This document shows positions 42,561 to 51,397 of a stretch of 64,000 nt of DNA, piece after piece. Each line of letters begins with the position of its first letter. Within the stretch, counting starts at the first letter, position 1. The stretch comes from Asticcacaulis sp. EMRT-3 (GTDB lineage Bacteria > Pseudomonadota > Alphaproteobacteria > Caulobacterales > Caulobacteraceae). A model generated the notes under the pieces. It made no database searches. It saw only the letters and a program-made list of their open reading frames with translations, and was not told where the DNA came from. The stretch lies in NCBI RefSeq assembly GCF_030027245.1, contig NZ_JASERT010000001.1, positions 1,447,001 through 1,511,000 on the forward strand, given 5' to 3'. The position numbers were made by a program, and so were the translations under genes.

Positions 42561-43706
42561 ATGACCGACACAGATCCCGACGCCATCCAGCCCTTCCTGA
42601 CGATGGAGATCAGCCGCGCCGCCCACGCGATGGCGGCCTCAGGTGCGTCCGTCATCCATATGGAGTTCGGCCAGCCCTCCACCGGCGCGCCCAAAGCGGC
42701 CATTGCCGTGGCGCATCGTGTGCTCGACGCCGATCCGATGGGCTATTGGGAAAGTCCGGCGCTGAAAGAGCGCCTGTCGCGTCACTATTGCGAAAACTAT
42801 GGCCTCAGTATCGCGCCGGAGCGCTTCATCCTGACCTGCGGGGCCTCGCCCGCCCTGGTGCTGGCGCTATCCGCCGCCTTCCGCCCCGGCGCGCGCATCG
42901 CTCTGGCGCGACCCGGCTATGTCGCCTATCGCAACAGCTTGCGCGCCCTGGGTCAGGTGCCGGTGGAAATACCGTGCGGCCCGGACAGCCGCTTCCAGTT
43001 GACCGCCGAGGCGCTCAGCGCGCTCGATCCGGCCCCCGATGGCGTCATCATCGCCAGCCCGGCCAATCCGACCGGCACGATCCTGCCCACCGCTGAACTG
43101 AAAGCCATAGCCGAAATGTGCCAAAGGCGCGGCATACGCCTCGTTTCCGATGAAATCTATCATGGCCTGAGCTATACAGACCCGGCCCATTCCATCCTTG
43201 AATACGCACCTGACGCCTTTGTCATCAATGGTTTTTCGAAATATTTCAGCATGGTGGGCTGGCGGCTCGGCTGGCTGGTAGCGCCCGATGACCTGCGCCA
43301 TCGCGCCCGCGCCCTGATGAGCAATCTCTTCCTGACAGCGCCTTCGCTCAGCCAGCACGCTGGTCTGGCCGCGCTCGATGCCGGTGATGAATTGCGCGGC
43401 CATGTCGCAACCTATGCCCGCAATCGCCAGCTTCTGCTCGATGCCCTGCCCGGCATGGGGCTGCGCCGGATCGCCCCGCCCGATGGCGCCTTTTACATCT
43501 ATGCCAATGTCGGCCATCTGACCGATGACAGCCTCGCCTTCTGCCATAGGATGCTGGCCGACACCGGCGTGGCGGCGGCGACGGGGCGCGATTTCGATCC
43601 GGTGGACGGCCATCGCTTTATCCGCTTCAGCTTTGCCGTTTCGACCGAGGAAACCGAAGACGCAATTCGGCGGTTGCACGACTGGTTCGCCCGCCAGCCC
43701 TCATGA
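42561..43706 (+). CDS. Class I/II PLP-dependent aminotransferase
   Basis: 381 residues from the ATG at 42561; the frame extends upstream but without homology. Fold-type I motifs: ANPTG (N169), D197 with Y200 in LVSDEIYHGLSY, and the PLP lysine K227 in INGFSKYFSMVGWRLGW. It belongs to the aspartate-aminotransferase superfamily. A stand-alone gene ending at a bidirectional terminator. The amino donor and acceptor are not evident. Confidence 0.9.
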   Translation: MTDTDPDAIQPFLTMEISRAAHAMAASGASVIHMEFGQPSTGAPKAAIAVAHRVLDADPMGYWESPALKERLSRHYCENYGLSIAPERFILTCGASPALVLALSAAFRPGARIALARPGYVAYRNSLRALGQVPVEIPCGPDSRFQLTAEALSALDPAPDGVIIASPANPTGTILPTAELKAIAEMCQRRGIRLVSDEIYHGLSYTDPAHSILEYAPDAFVINGFSKYFSMVGWRLGWLVAPDDLRHRARALMSNLFLTAPSLSQHAGLAALDAGDELRGHVATYARNRQLLLDALPGMGLRRIAPPDGAFYIYANVGHLTDDSLAFCHRMLADTGVAAATGRDFDPVDGHRFIRFSFAVSTEETEDAIRRLHDWFARQPS

Positions 43707-43707
43707 A

Positions 43708-43739
43708 AAACGGCCTGAGACGATAGCCTCAGGCCGTTT
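43708..43739. terminator. Bidirectional terminator between aminotransferase and TonB receptor
   Basis: Perfect 12-bp stem AAACGGCCTGAG (43708-43719) / CTCAGGCCGTTT (43728-43739), placed between two convergent stops. Confidence 0.8.
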
Positions 43740-43749
43740 CGTTAACAGC

Positions 43750-46077
43750 TTACATCGGGCCACCGGGGCCGCCGGGGCCACCGGGGCCATGACCGCCACC
43801 ACCGCCCCAGTGGCGTCCGCCCGTCTGGCTCTGATCATTACCCGCGCCACCCAGCATATAGGTCAGGCCGATATAGAAGGTCGGGGCCTGCAACGAACGC
43901 GACGACGAACCGAACACGGTGCCATTGTCGGTGATGGTTTTGAACTTGGCGGTACGGAACGGATCATTGACCGTAGCCACCATCGCCACCTTCTGCGTGA
44001 AGTTATGACGATAGGACAGATTGCCCATCATAAAGGGCGAGCGATAACCCTGACCGGTCAGGGTCTTGCCGGAGCTGAAATAGCTGAACTGCACGCGATC
44101 CGTCTTGGTCACCTGATAATCGAGGCTGACGCGGCCGCGCAGCGAAGTGCCCGATTGCTTGCCCGCCAGCGTGCCTGTATCCAGTTCCTGCTGCGACAGA
44201 TTGCCATTGAGCATCACGTTCAGCTTGGGCGTCAGCTTGCCTTGCAGGTTGAATTCCAGACCGCTCGACTGGCCGGTGCCGAAATTGCGCTTGGTCGTCA
44301 GCAGAACGCCGTCGCTGAGGAAGTAAGAATAGTCGGTAATGCTGTCGGTATTATTCTGATAATAGCCGCGCAACTGATAATTGATCTTCTTGCCGGTATA
44401 TTCATAGCCCAGCTCGTAGGAATCGGTTTCCTGCGGGCGCAGATTGGGATTGCCCTGGGTCACGTTCTGCGCATCGACATAGACCGTATAGGGATTGAGA
44501 TCCTGCGGCTGCGGCCTTTGCAGGCGGTGCGAATAGGAGAAGCGGATCTTGCCCGCGTCCGACAGGTCATAGGTGGCGAAGAAGCTGGGGCTCAGCTTGG
44601 TATAGGCGATATGGCTGTCCACCCCGGCATCGATGCGGTGGGTGGTGAGATCAAGCGCCTCGGCGCGTACCCCGCCCATCACCGTCCATTTCGTGCCGAT
44701 CGTCGTTTGATAGGTGACATAGGCGGCACTCAGGGTCTGCTTATAGGCAAAATCGCTCGAAAGCTGGCTGCTGATCGTGGCCGGATCACCGAGCGGATCG
44801 GGCCCGGTGGCCACATTGACATAGTGGTTGTCATCATAGGTGATCTGCGCCCCCGTCGTTAAAATGCCATTGGCCCCGACATTGCGCGCGTAATCGACGC
44901 TGAACACGCCGTTCTGCGTCTTCGATTTCGACAGCTTGGTATCGACCAGATTGTCGCCATTGGCATAGGCGTTGAGATTGTCCGAACTGGTCTTGCCGTC
45001 GGATGAGCTGCCGCGCAGATCGACCTTCAGCGTTTCACCCGGCTGGTCGCCCGTATGGTTCCAGTTGAGGTCGATGCCTGCATCCTCGCGCGGGCCCTTG
45101 CCGGTCGAGGTGCGCGTATAGTCGCCCAGGCTGCCCGGCGGCAAGGCCCCCGTCAGGCTGTAATTGGCCACGGAATCGGTATCGAACTGGCGGCGCGCAT
45201 AGTTGATCTGGGCGCCGACCGAATCGATGTCGCTGATATTGTAATTGATGCCGGCATTGGCCGAGGCGCTGTCGATGGTGTTCTGGCTTTTGCCGGTCTG
45301 GCTCTGGCCGCTGACCACATCGCCGGTGGTCGGATCAAGGCGATTCAGCACGGATGAGGTGTTGGAATTGCGATTGTCGTGGCGCACATTGAGCCCGCCC
45401 GACAGGGTCATCTTGCCCGAATTGCGCGCAATCGACAATGCGCTGTTATAGCGATCCTGCGAACCGATATTGGCGATCAAAGCGCCCGATGTGCCGGGTT
45501 TGCGGTTCTTTTTCATCACCAGATTGATGATGCCGCCCGTGCCGTCCGAGCCGAACTGCGCACCGGGATTGGTCATGACCTCGACCGAATCGATGTCGCC
45601 CGACGACAGGGATTGCAAGGTGGCGGCCCGGTTGTCACCCTGCAACATGGCCGAGGGCTTGCCGTCCATCAGCACGGTGACATTGGCATTGCCGCGCAAG
45701 GTCACATTGCCATCGGGATCGACATTGACCGACGGCACCTTGTTCAGCGCGTCCGCCGCCGTGCCCGAAGCGGAATCGATATTCTGACTATTGTCATAAA
45801 CCTGCCGGTCGATGCGGTTCTGCACGGGCGGCTTAGTGCCCACCACCGTCACGGTCGTGATCGGCCCATCACTTTTTTTCTGGTCGTCCCCTTTCTGAGT
45901 GTCAGGCGCGGCAGCCGAAGACGCATCGGCTGCTGCGGGCGGGCTCGCTGGCGTCGCGGCGGGTGCATCCTGCGCAAAGGCCGGCACGCCGCCGGCAAGG
46001 CCCAGCAGCATCAGGCCGCACAGGCCTGTCATGCTCCTGAGGCGACGGGCGGACGAAGAAACAGTCGAGTGGGTCAT
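43750..46077 (-). CDS. TonB-dependent outer-membrane receptor
   Basis: About 775 residues from the ATG at 46077; a TTG at 46110 is the longer option. A signal peptide (VPAFAQ) is followed by a Pro/Ala-rich linker, the plug domain (ITTVTVVGTKPPV..., DALNKVPSVNVDPDGNVTLRGN, VTNPGAQFGSDGTGGIINLV-type motif) and a beta-barrel with outer-membrane family features (RFSYSHRLQRPQPQDLNPY, NPNLRPQETDSYELGYEY). The final 20 residues are a Gly/Pro-rich tail after barrel strands, which is unusual because barrels normally end in an aromatic residue. Ligand unknown; no linked transport genes. Confidence 0.88.
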   Translation of the reverse strand: MTHSTVSSSARRLRSMTGLCGLMLLGLAGGVPAFAQDAPAATPASPPAAADASSAAAPDTQKGDDQKKSDGPITTVTVVGTKPPVQNRIDRQVYDNSQNIDSASGTAADALNKVPSVNVDPDGNVTLRGNANVTVLMDGKPSAMLQGDNRAATLQSLSSGDIDSVEVMTNPGAQFGSDGTGGIINLVMKKNRKPGTSGALIANIGSQDRYNSALSIARNSGKMTLSGGLNVRHDNRNSNTSSVLNRLDPTTGDVVSGQSQTGKSQNTIDSASANAGINYNISDIDSVGAQINYARRQFDTDSVANYSLTGALPPGSLGDYTRTSTGKGPREDAGIDLNWNHTGDQPGETLKVDLRGSSSDGKTSSDNLNAYANGDNLVDTKLSKSKTQNGVFSVDYARNVGANGILTTGAQITYDDNHYVNVATGPDPLGDPATISSQLSSDFAYKQTLSAAYVTYQTTIGTKWTVMGGVRAEALDLTTHRIDAGVDSHIAYTKLSPSFFATYDLSDAGKIRFSYSHRLQRPQPQDLNPYTVYVDAQNVTQGNPNLRPQETDSYELGYEYTGKKINYQLRGYYQNNTDSITDYSYFLSDGVLLTTKRNFGTGQSSGLEFNLQGKLTPKLNVMLNGNLSQQELDTGTLAGKQSGTSLRGRVSLDYQVTKTDRVQFSYFSSGKTLTGQGYRSPFMMGNLSYRHNFTQKVAMVATVNDPFRTAKFKTITDNGTVFGSSSRSLQAPTFYIGLTYMLGGAGNDQSQTGGRHWGGGGGHGPGGPGGPGGPM

Positions 46078-46484
46078 ACAGTTGAACTCGATAAAAGAGT
46101 GCCAAAACAAAAAACCGGGCCGCGCATTTGCAGACCGATGGCTTTACCCGCGCCCTGTGCCATCACAATGCGGCCAAGCTGCGGCCATCAATGACAGAAT
46201 ACGCAACACACCGCAATTTCAGGCTGTGCACGCAGGAAAAGCCACCGGGCCGTTTGCTTCACGACCATGCTGGCAACTTAACGCGCGCCTCAGGCCATTC
46301 CGTCGCGGCATTTGCAAATCCGCTTTTGTGCGGCGCAAATACCACTCTTATATAGCCGACTTTGCCTGTGCGGACGCCTGTTTCACTGCCCGGCAGCACG
46401 GATGGCGCGCCCGACTTTGAAGGCGACAGAAGCGGCCCCGTCTGCTAGAACAGGGTTAACCGATAGGATGCGAGGGGTAGATCC
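46078..46484. other. Gap between divergent TonB receptor and DUF2939 genes; no gene seen
   Basis: The region should hold both promoters. I found no repeat, RNA or convincing small gene; the open frames across it lack family motifs and ribosome sites. Confidence 0.5.
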
Positions 46485-47105
46485 GTGTCGAGACTATTGA
46501 GTTTTCTGCTGGTGGTGATCGTGGCGGGGGCGGCGGCGCTGTTCTATTTTGCTCCCACACTGGCTTTTTACGACATCCGCAGCGCCTGCAAGAGCCAGGA
46601 CATTGGCTCCCTGGCCGAACTGGTCGATTTCGACGCCGTCCGCACCAGTCTGCGCATCCAGTTGGAGGCCGGACGCCAGGGCGTGGCCGCCCCTGCGCCC
46701 GATGCGCTTAATGATCCGGTCGGCGCCACCGGCAGCGCGCTGAAAAACGTCGCCGATTCCGTGGGCCGCGCCTTCAGCGACCTTGTCCATCCCGAAACGG
46801 CCAAGCCTGCGCCGCCGCCCATCGATCCCAATGCCTATCTGACGCCGCGCGCCCTGCTGGGCCTGACCTATGGCCAGGCTGAGGATGCCGACCGGTTCGA
46901 TCCCGCCGGTTATGAGGCCAAACCCCCACGCCCGCATGTCGTTTTTTTCTCTCTCGAACACGTCCGGCTGACCGTCAGCGACGAGATACACGGCACCACC
47001 ACCTTCACCTTCGAGCGCCACGGCCTCACCCACTGGCGGCTGGTGCATATCGGCCTGCCCCTGCCCGGCACGGACAGCGAAACCAGCGGATCACCCGCGG
47101 GCTGA
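46485..47105 (+). CDS. DUF2939 domain membrane-anchored protein
   Basis: 206 residues, GTG start with GAGGGG upstream. One N-terminal hydrophobic helix (LLSFLLVVIVAGAAALFYF) acts as an anchor. The DUF2939 core begins PTLAFYDIRSACKSQDIGSLAELVDFDAVRTSLRIQL and ends with TTTFTFERHGLTHWRLVHIGLP. The function is unknown; the position suggests a periplasmic domain. It ends at a bidirectional terminator shared with the next gene. Confidence 0.8.
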   Translation: MSRLLSFLLVVIVAGAAALFYFAPTLAFYDIRSACKSQDIGSLAELVDFDAVRTSLRIQLEAGRQGVAAPAPDALNDPVGATGSALKNVADSVGRAFSDLVHPETAKPAPPPIDPNAYLTPRALLGLTYGQAEDADRFDPAGYEAKPPRPHVVFFSLEHVRLTVSDEIHGTTTFTFERHGLTHWRLVHIGLPLPGTDSETSGSPAG

Positions 47106-47122
47106 TCTATGGCTGAAATACG

Positions 47123-47154
47123 AAAGCGGGCGCTTCGTGGGAAGCGCCCGCTTT
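47123..47154. terminator. Bidirectional terminator
   Basis: Perfect 14-bp stem AAAGCGGGCGCTTC (47123-47136) / GAAGCGCCCGCTTT (47141-47154) with a 4-base loop, between two convergent stops. Confidence 0.85.
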
Positions 47155-47159
47155 AAGCG

Positions 47160-47888
47160 TCAGTTATTGGGGGAATAGCCGGTATTCTGGTTGTTGTTTT
47201 CGACGTGCCAGGTGCCGCGTGAATCACGCCAGCCATAGGTGATATTGCCCGTGTGCCAGACGCCGTTATCGTCCTGCCAGCCAAAGGCGCGCGGCGCGCC
47301 GTAGTGCCACTGGCCCCGCGCGTCCTGAAAGCCTTCCTGACGCTGCCCGGGACGCTGATCACCATAGCGGCCGTTATTGTCATATTGGCTGTTATTGTTG
47401 CGATTCTGATAGTCGCTGTTGTCATTATAAGGCTGACTATTATAGGGCTGGCTGTGATCGCCATAGCCGCCGCTCGGCGCGGTGGGTGCCGAATTATAGA
47501 CATGGTCATAATAGCCGGTGGTCGGGCGATCCTTGAAGTACAGAACCTCATAGCCATCGGGCGCGGCGGGCGGCGTATAGTAGCGGCCACTATAGCTGTA
47601 ATAGGCACCGTTGTAGCACTTGACCGACGACTTGCCGATCTGCGAACCGACCACCCCGCCCAGCACAGCGCCACCGATCGCGCCCAGACCGCGTTCGTGC
47701 TTCGACACCTGCGATCCGGCCAGTCCACCGACCACGGCACCAAGCACCGCGCCATTGGTCTTGGCGTCAGACTTGCGTGCGTAACAATAGCCGTCATAGG
47801 CCTGGGTGGAATATTGGGCATGGGCCGCCAGCGGCGCGCCCAGGGCCAGAGCAGCCGTGGCGGCCATTAAAATTAGTTTCGAGGACAT
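47160..47888 (-). CDS. Glycine-zipper envelope protein
   Basis: 242 residues with a signal peptide (LGAPLAAHAQ). The glycine-zipper segment reads GAVLGAVVGGLAGSQVSKHERGLGAIGGAVLGGVVGSQIG (about 45-85), preceded and followed by cysteines that may form a disulfide (C35 and C91). A low-complexity Tyr/Asn/Gly/Gln-rich region (about 120-190) and repeated W-x-[DN]-x-G-x-WH motifs (GQWHYG, GVWHTG, GTWHVE) make up the C-terminal part. Such proteins associate with the envelope; exact role unknown. Codon use looks native. Confidence 0.75.
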   Translation of the reverse strand: MSSKLILMAATAALALGAPLAAHAQYSTQAYDGYCYARKSDAKTNGAVLGAVVGGLAGSQVSKHERGLGAIGGAVLGGVVGSQIGKSSVKCYNGAYYSYSGRYYTPPAAPDGYEVLYFKDRPTTGYYDHVYNSAPTAPSGGYGDHSQPYNSQPYNDNSDYQNRNNNSQYDNNGRYGDQRPGQRQEGFQDARGQWHYGAPRAFGWQDDNGVWHTGNITYGWRDSRGTWHVENNNQNTGYSPNN

Positions 47889-48070
47889 AGAGCGTCTCCT
47901 TCATGTGGCGTTTTCGCGCGTGACCGACAGGATGGGCAAGCGGGTATAAAATAGCAATGCGGGGGTAGTATGGTGCATCCGCCATGAACGCCTGATGAAT
48001 GCAATATGGCGAAGGCTCGCCATAATTCGGTTACATCAAGGGTGCAGTCTTGACCTGCGGAGGTAGGGCC

Positions 48071-48688
48071 ATGATTGCAACTCATCAGACTTTGGCAGCA
48101 AAGCTGGCGGCCATGATCGTGGCAGCGGGCCTGATATCCCTGCCCGCCATAGCTGCTGACGAAGAAGTGGTGTCCACGGCCCGGACGGCACCACCCGCCG
48201 TCCTTTCCGGCGATGCGGCGTCGTCGGGCACCACGTCCGCCAATGGCGGGACTGCGGGCAGTGCCTCTTATGTCCCGCTGCAAAAAGCCCCCACCGCGCT
48301 GAGCCTTGTGCATGGATCGGCAGGCGTCAGCATCGGCACGGGCGGCTATCGCAGCGCCTATGCCACCGCCGTCATGCCGGTGGGCGACAATGGCATACTG
48401 GGTCTGGCCGTCAGCCAGACCGATTACGGCAAAAACAGTGGTTATGGTTATGGGGGCTATGGCTATGGCGATTATGGCTATGGCGGCTATGGGCGCTATG
48501 GTTATGGCCGTCGCACAGGCACCTCCACCTCGGCGGCGGTGATGCTCGATCTGAGCCACAACCGCAATTCCGCCACCACGCCCGAAGGCTGCGCGCCCGG
48601 TTTCCGCGATGGTGATCGCTATATCGAACCCTTATGGGTCACGCGCCTGCGCGGCTCCGATAGCTGCGAAAGCACTAACGGACACTGA
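48071..48688 (+). CDS. Secreted Gly/Tyr-rich hypothetical protein
   Basis: 205 residues from the ATG at 48071, which has GGAGG 9 bases upstream. A signal peptide (LISLPAIAAD) is followed by a Ser/Thr/Ala-rich linker, a strand-rich segment (VSIGTGGYRSAYATAVMPVGDNGILGLAVSQTDYG), a run of GYG/GGY repeats (about 125-150) and a segment with two cysteines (CAPG, DSCES). I do not recognise the family. Likely periplasmic or outer-membrane associated. It stands between the glycine-zipper gene (divergent) and the diguanylate cyclase. Confidence 0.6.
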   Translation: MIATHQTLAAKLAAMIVAAGLISLPAIAADEEVVSTARTAPPAVLSGDAASSGTTSANGGTAGSASYVPLQKAPTALSLVHGSAGVSIGTGGYRSAYATAVMPVGDNGILGLAVSQTDYGKNSGYGYGGYGYGDYGYGGYGRYGYGRRTGTSTSAAVMLDLSHNRNSATTPEGCAPGFRDGDRYIEPLWVTRLRGSDSCESTNGH

Positions 48689-48742
48689 GTCTTTTCTCCG
48701 CCACTTAACGGGACGGAAAACATATCTCTGTAAGAGGGAGAT

Positions 48743-50551
48743 ATGAAACTCGCCACCATCACCAACTGGGCCTACGGGGCCACCCTTATCCTCACCCTGA
48801 TGTCGGGCGGCACCATGCTGTTCGCCGCCAACGCCCAGGATAATGAACGGGCCGCCGTCGCCCAGCGTTACCAACTGGACGCCCTGACCGCGCAACTCGA
48901 CGAAGACATGTACGCCCAGACCGGGCTGGCGCGCCAATATGTGATTACGGGCGCGCCCAATACGCTCATCGTCTATGATCAACAGGCGAAAGCCCTGCAA
49001 TCGCTGGATGACAGAACCCGCCGCGTCAGGGATGCCGGTGCCAGTTTCAGCGAGTTGGCGGCTCTGAAGGACGCCATGCGCTGGAGCGACACTCTGCACG
49101 ATGAGCAGATGGCCGCCATCGAAGCCTGGAAGCAGGGCGACCGCGATCGCGCCCGCACCCTTCTGTTCGGCCCGGAATATGAACGCGAGCTTGATCGCGT
49201 CAAGAACCAGTTCGAGCAGTTTCAAACCCAGCTCGACCAGCGCACCTCTGCCGAGGTCGATGCCGCCACGCGCATCGCCAAGGTCTGGCGCACGGTGTCC
49301 GAACTGACACTCGCCATCACCGCCCTGCTGTTTTTGTGCGTGCTCTATTTCGTGTTCAAACGGCGGGTTCTGCGCCCGGTTATCCGACTAAGCGACGTGA
49401 TCGCCCGGCTGGCGGTGCAGGACTATGCCGCCGTGCCGCCTTCGCTGGGTCAGGTCGATGAAATCGGTGATATGGCCCAGGCTATCGGCATTTTCCGCGA
49501 AAACGGACTCGAACGGCAAAGGCTCGAACGCGAGCGCGACCTGGAATTTTCGATGCGCGACCTGATTGCGCGCATGACGCAGCGTATGCAGGGCTGCGAC
49601 AGCCGCAAGGATCTGGAAGACGTGATCCAGCGCTTCGTGCCGGAAATTGCCCCCGCCCTCGCCGGTCGCCTCTATCTGATGGACGAAAAACGCGGTGCGA
49701 TGGTGGAGGCCTGTTCGTGGCAGTCGCCCGTCCATTCGCGCAGCGAGTTTTCCCCGCTTGGCTGCTGGGCCCTGCGTCGCGGGGTTCCACACCGGCCATC
49801 GGGCCAGCAGATCGATATTCCGTGCGAACATGTTCAGTCTCAGGATGGCATACCCGTCGATTCAATCTGCCTGCCCCTGACCGCGCAACGCGAAACCCTC
49901 GGCCTGCTCTATCTGGAACCGCTGACGGAATCGGCGCTGGACGGCATACCCGAAACCTATCTTGTCATGCTGGCGGAAAATATCGGCCTGGCCTTCAGCA
50001 ATCTGAAACTGCGCGAAACCCTGCGCGAAATGGCGATGGTCGATCCGCTGACAGGGCTGGCCAACCGGCGCTCGCTGGAAAACCGTCTGGCGGCGGCCGT
50101 GGCCGAAGCCGAACGGCTGGACAAGCCGCTGAGCTGCCTGATGGTCGATGTCGATCATTTCAAGCGCTTCAATGACGAGCATGGCCATGACGCCGGTGAC
50201 GCCGTGCTGCGCGCGGTCGGCGAATCCCTGCTGGGCATTACCCGCGAACACGGCATGGCCTTCCGCTATGGCGGTGAGGAATTTGCCCTGCTGATGCCCG
50301 GCCTGACCAGCGCCCAGGCGCAGGAGCGTGCCGAAACCATCCGCCGGAGGATCGCCGCCCTCGCGGTTCGGCACGACAACAAAAATCTCGACGCCATATC
50401 GGTATCGCTGGGCCTTGCCACCACGCCCGAGCACGGCCCGCCGAACCGCCTGATCAAGCTGGCCGACGAAGCCCTGATCCGCGCCAAGGCCACCGGTCGC
50501 AATCGGGTTGTGGTATCGGATGGCAAGGATCGCAGGGAAAGTGCGGCATAA
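48743..50551 (+). CDS. Membrane diguanylate cyclase (sensor-HAMP-GAF-GGDEF)
   Basis: 602 residues. TM1 (about 8-28), a helical periplasmic sensor (30-180) of four-helix-bundle style, TM2 (about 190-210), a HAMP linker, a GAF-like domain (about 280-425) and a GGDEF domain (about 435-590) with DPLTGLANRR and the active-site GGEEF. It makes cyclic di-GMP from GTP. The RxxD inhibitory site expected five residues before GGEEF is absent (TREHGMAFRYGGEEF), so product inhibition by that route is unlikely. The ligand is unknown. Confidence 0.9.
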   Translation: MKLATITNWAYGATLILTLMSGGTMLFAANAQDNERAAVAQRYQLDALTAQLDEDMYAQTGLARQYVITGAPNTLIVYDQQAKALQSLDDRTRRVRDAGASFSELAALKDAMRWSDTLHDEQMAAIEAWKQGDRDRARTLLFGPEYERELDRVKNQFEQFQTQLDQRTSAEVDAATRIAKVWRTVSELTLAITALLFLCVLYFVFKRRVLRPVIRLSDVIARLAVQDYAAVPPSLGQVDEIGDMAQAIGIFRENGLERQRLERERDLEFSMRDLIARMTQRMQGCDSRKDLEDVIQRFVPEIAPALAGRLYLMDEKRGAMVEACSWQSPVHSRSEFSPLGCWALRRGVPHRPSGQQIDIPCEHVQSQDGIPVDSICLPLTAQRETLGLLYLEPLTESALDGIPETYLVMLAENIGLAFSNLKLRETLREMAMVDPLTGLANRRSLENRLAAAVAEAERLDKPLSCLMVDVDHFKRFNDEHGHDAGDAVLRAVGESLLGITREHGMAFRYGGEEFALLMPGLTSAQAQERAETIRRRIAALAVRHDNKNLDAISVSLGLATTPEHGPPNRLIKLADEALIRAKATGRNRVVVSDGKDRRESAA

Positions 50552-50579
50552 GCGCATCCCCAAAAGTGGAACCTATCGA

Positions 50580-50664
50580 TGTGCAGGTTGGCATTATGCA
50601 CTATTTGCAGCTCAAACGCCGCATGGCTCGTCGCATCCGCGACGACGGGCAGTCGCCCTTGGAA
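50580..50664. repeat. Composite repeat R4, copy B
   Basis: 50607-50662 matches the minus strand of 32884-32939 at 50 of 56 positions. The flanking GTGCAGGTTGGCATTA also resembles the AACTTGC-containing arm of copy A. It lies between the diguanylate cyclase stop and the DUF1989 stop. Confidence 0.7.
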
Positions 50665-50679
50665 TAGGACAGCGGCGCG

Positions 50680-51267
50680 TCAGCCGCCCTCGATCTCATA
50701 GTGAATCGGCTTGAAAGCGTAGTTGTTGGATTGCAGGGCCGAACAGGCGGTCAGGGCCACGATCAGATCCATATCGGCCTCGAACAGGATATGATCCCCG
50801 GCCTTGCTGAGCGGCGGATCCACCGTCAGAGCGCCGCTTTGCCCGTTGACCTGAACGTTCATGAAGATATTGAAAGCCACCGGAATCTGATCGGGCGTGA
50901 TGCCGTAAGGCTGCAAGGCGTGCGACAGATTGCCGAAACAGCCCTGATGCGGATGGGTATCGCCATAGATGATGCGGAACGTATCTTTTGAGCACGGCGT
51001 CAGCAGGAAATCATGCCGTCCGACCGTATCTTCGACAATGCGCAGCATAATACGACTGCGGTTGGAATAGAGCGGATCGCCCGTCGTCAGAAACAGTTTC
51101 GAGGCATAGTCGAGCGTGCGGCCCGATGAAATTACCTCGGCGGTATCATCGGCGTTGAAGGCCAGCATATCGGATACCTGTTCGCCCTGCGGATCGATCA
51201 CGCGCAGCCTCTGCCCCTTGTTCAAACGAAAGGCCGTCCCGCTGCGCGGCGCGATAATATGGGTCAT
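50680..51267 (-). CDS. DUF1989 / urea carboxylase-associated family protein
   Basis: 195 residues covering one DUF1989 domain: GQRLRVIDPQGEQVSDMLAFN, SSGRTLDYASKLFLTTGDPLYSNRSRIMLRIVEDTVGRHDFLLTPCS, HPHQGCFGNLSHALQPYGI, and PVAFNIFMNVQVNGQSGALTVDPPLSKAGDHILFEADMDLIVALTACS. Relatives include the carboxyguanidine deiminase pair of guanidine breakdown. It is separated from the upstream YqcI/YcgG gene by a repeat only, and shares its direction. A role in guanidino-group chemistry is plausible; the reaction is not known for single-gene forms like this. Confidence 0.85.
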   Translation of the reverse strand: MTHIIAPRSGTAFRLNKGQRLRVIDPQGEQVSDMLAFNADDTAEVISSGRTLDYASKLFLTTGDPLYSNRSRIMLRIVEDTVGRHDFLLTPCSKDTFRIIYGDTHPHQGCFGNLSHALQPYGITPDQIPVAFNIFMNVQVNGQSGALTVDPPLSKAGDHILFEADMDLIVALTACSALQSNNYAFKPIHYEIEGG

Positions 51268-51288
51268 AAGTCTGTTTTCCGATCAGGG

Positions 51289-51397
51289 TTTAGAGCATCA
51301 TGCCAAAAAGTGGATGCCACTTTTTGGAAAAACATGATGCGTAAGCAAAGACTTAGAGCGAGATGACGAGTCTATCTAAAGTCATCTTGCTCTAAAC
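51289..51397. repeat. Composite palindromic repeat R2, copy 2
   Basis: Left module: TTTAGAGCATCATG, CCAAAAAGTGG-ATG-CCACTTTTTGG, then CATGATGC. Right module: TTAGAGCGAGATGAC facing GTCATCTTGCTCTAA. The right end (51382-51397) supplies the last three codons (R-A-R) and the TGA stop of the YqcI/YcgG gene, so the insertion changed that protein's C-terminus. Confidence 0.75.

Noticed and set aside
46078..46484. Possible small RNA in the gap before DUF2939
   Set aside because: No terminator hairpin with T-tract and no conserved structure could be recognised.
48430..48520. Short GYG-coding repeats considered as a CRISPR-like or microsatellite array
   Set aside because: They are degenerate codon repeats inside a secreted Gly/Tyr-rich protein, with no spacers.
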